From Burkholderiales bacterium (GTDB taxonomy: Bacteria > Pseudomonadota > Gammaproteobacteria > Burkholderiales > Burkholderiaceae): a DNA stretch of 5,267 nucleotides. This document shows positions 5,090 to 5,267 of this stretch, piece by piece. The translations under genes and the position numbers were made by a program. Within the stretch, counting starts at the first letter, position 1. Each line of letters starts with the position of its first letter. Location of the stretch: the NCBI GenBank assembly GCA_947447845.1, contig CANFNO010000252.1, forward strand, positions 1 through 5,267, given 5' to 3'. The notes beneath the pieces are model-generated. The model did no database searches and had not been told where the DNA came from. It saw only the letters and a list, made by a program, of their open reading frames with translations.

Positions 5090-5267
5090 GCAAGAGTTTG
5101 TCCGTCGCCATTGGCGTTTTGGTTGTTGCCGGAGTCGCTGGCTTTGCAGGCAACTGGTGGGGTGCACGCCATGCAACTGGCACATCCGCAAGCAGTGGCA
5201 TGGAAGCCGCACCGGCAACCAGTGCTCCCGCGATGCCCAAGGAGCGAAAGCTGCGCTTCTACCGCAA
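5086..5267 (+). CDS. cusB: CusB-like RND periplasmic adaptor, N-terminal part (3' truncated by window)
   Basis: The ATG at 5086 overlaps the channel stop (ATGA, 5086-5089) and has AGGAGA at 5074-5079, six bases upstream. Sixty codons are visible. Residues 5-20 form a hydrophobic signal anchor (LSVAIGVLVVAGVAGF). A low-complexity Ala/Ser/Thr/Pro/Met linker follows, and the window ends in KERKLRFYR. That matches the start of the heavy-metal-binding region of CusB-type membrane-fusion proteins, where the usual continuation is a NPMG-type motif. In the known complex the adaptor links the inner-membrane RND pump to the outer-membrane channel and receives Cu(I)/Ag(I) from CusF. The family call rests on gene order plus the short RKLRFYR match. 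Confidence 0.8.
   Translation, partial: MSKSLSVAIGVLVVAGVAGFAGNWWGARHATGTSASSGMEAAPATSAPAMPKERKLRFYR

Overview
The window is GC-rich and gene-dense, with strong G/C third-position bias. The protein set (a HemY-type TPR protein, a UbiM-like ubiquinone hydroxylase, a CzcI-like metal-operon leader protein and a Cus-type copper/silver efflux operon) points to a betaproteobacterium. Burkholderiales, probably Comamonadaceae (Rhodoferax/Polaromonas-like), is my best guess from protein style alone. It reads as ordinary chromosomal DNA; I see no insertion sequence, integrase, tRNA, rRNA or CRISPR array.

Layout. Bases 1-649 (+) hold the C-terminal half of a HemY-type heme-biosynthesis-associated TPR protein whose 5' end lies outside the window. 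Bases 714-1790 (+) encode a GAF-like/GGDEF protein. Its catalytic motif is degenerate (GGEQF, with the first metal-ligand Asp and the guanine-contacting Asn also replaced), but the RxxD inhibitory site is kept, so it looks more like a c-di-GMP receptor than a diguanylate cyclase. Bases 1787-2986 (-) encode a UbiM-like FAD monooxygenase that converges on the GGDEF gene, and the two stop codons overlap in four bases (TTAG).

A divergent intergenic region of about 100 bp (2987-3086) separates ubiM from a rightward metal-efflux operon. That operon contains a small secreted His/Cys/Met-rich protein (3087-3455), a CusF-like periplasmic Cu(I)/Ag(I) chaperone (3534-3815), a TolC/CusC-family outer-membrane channel (3812-5089), and the first 60 codons of a CusB-like periplasmic adaptor (from 5086, running off the end). 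A CusA-type RND pump is expected downstream but is not visible. The last three genes are joined by ATGA stop/start overlaps, which suggests translational coupling. The 78-bp gap before cusF contains three adjacent inverted repeats.

The most useful observations are the inactive-looking GGDEF domain with an intact I-site, the leader protein with its CxxCxxCM cluster, the dyad cluster before cusF, and two promoters whose -10 boxes each end exactly six bases before the chosen start codon, suggesting possible leaderless mRNAs. I did not find a clearly new multi-gene system. The efflux operon is a recognisable type with some local peculiarities.
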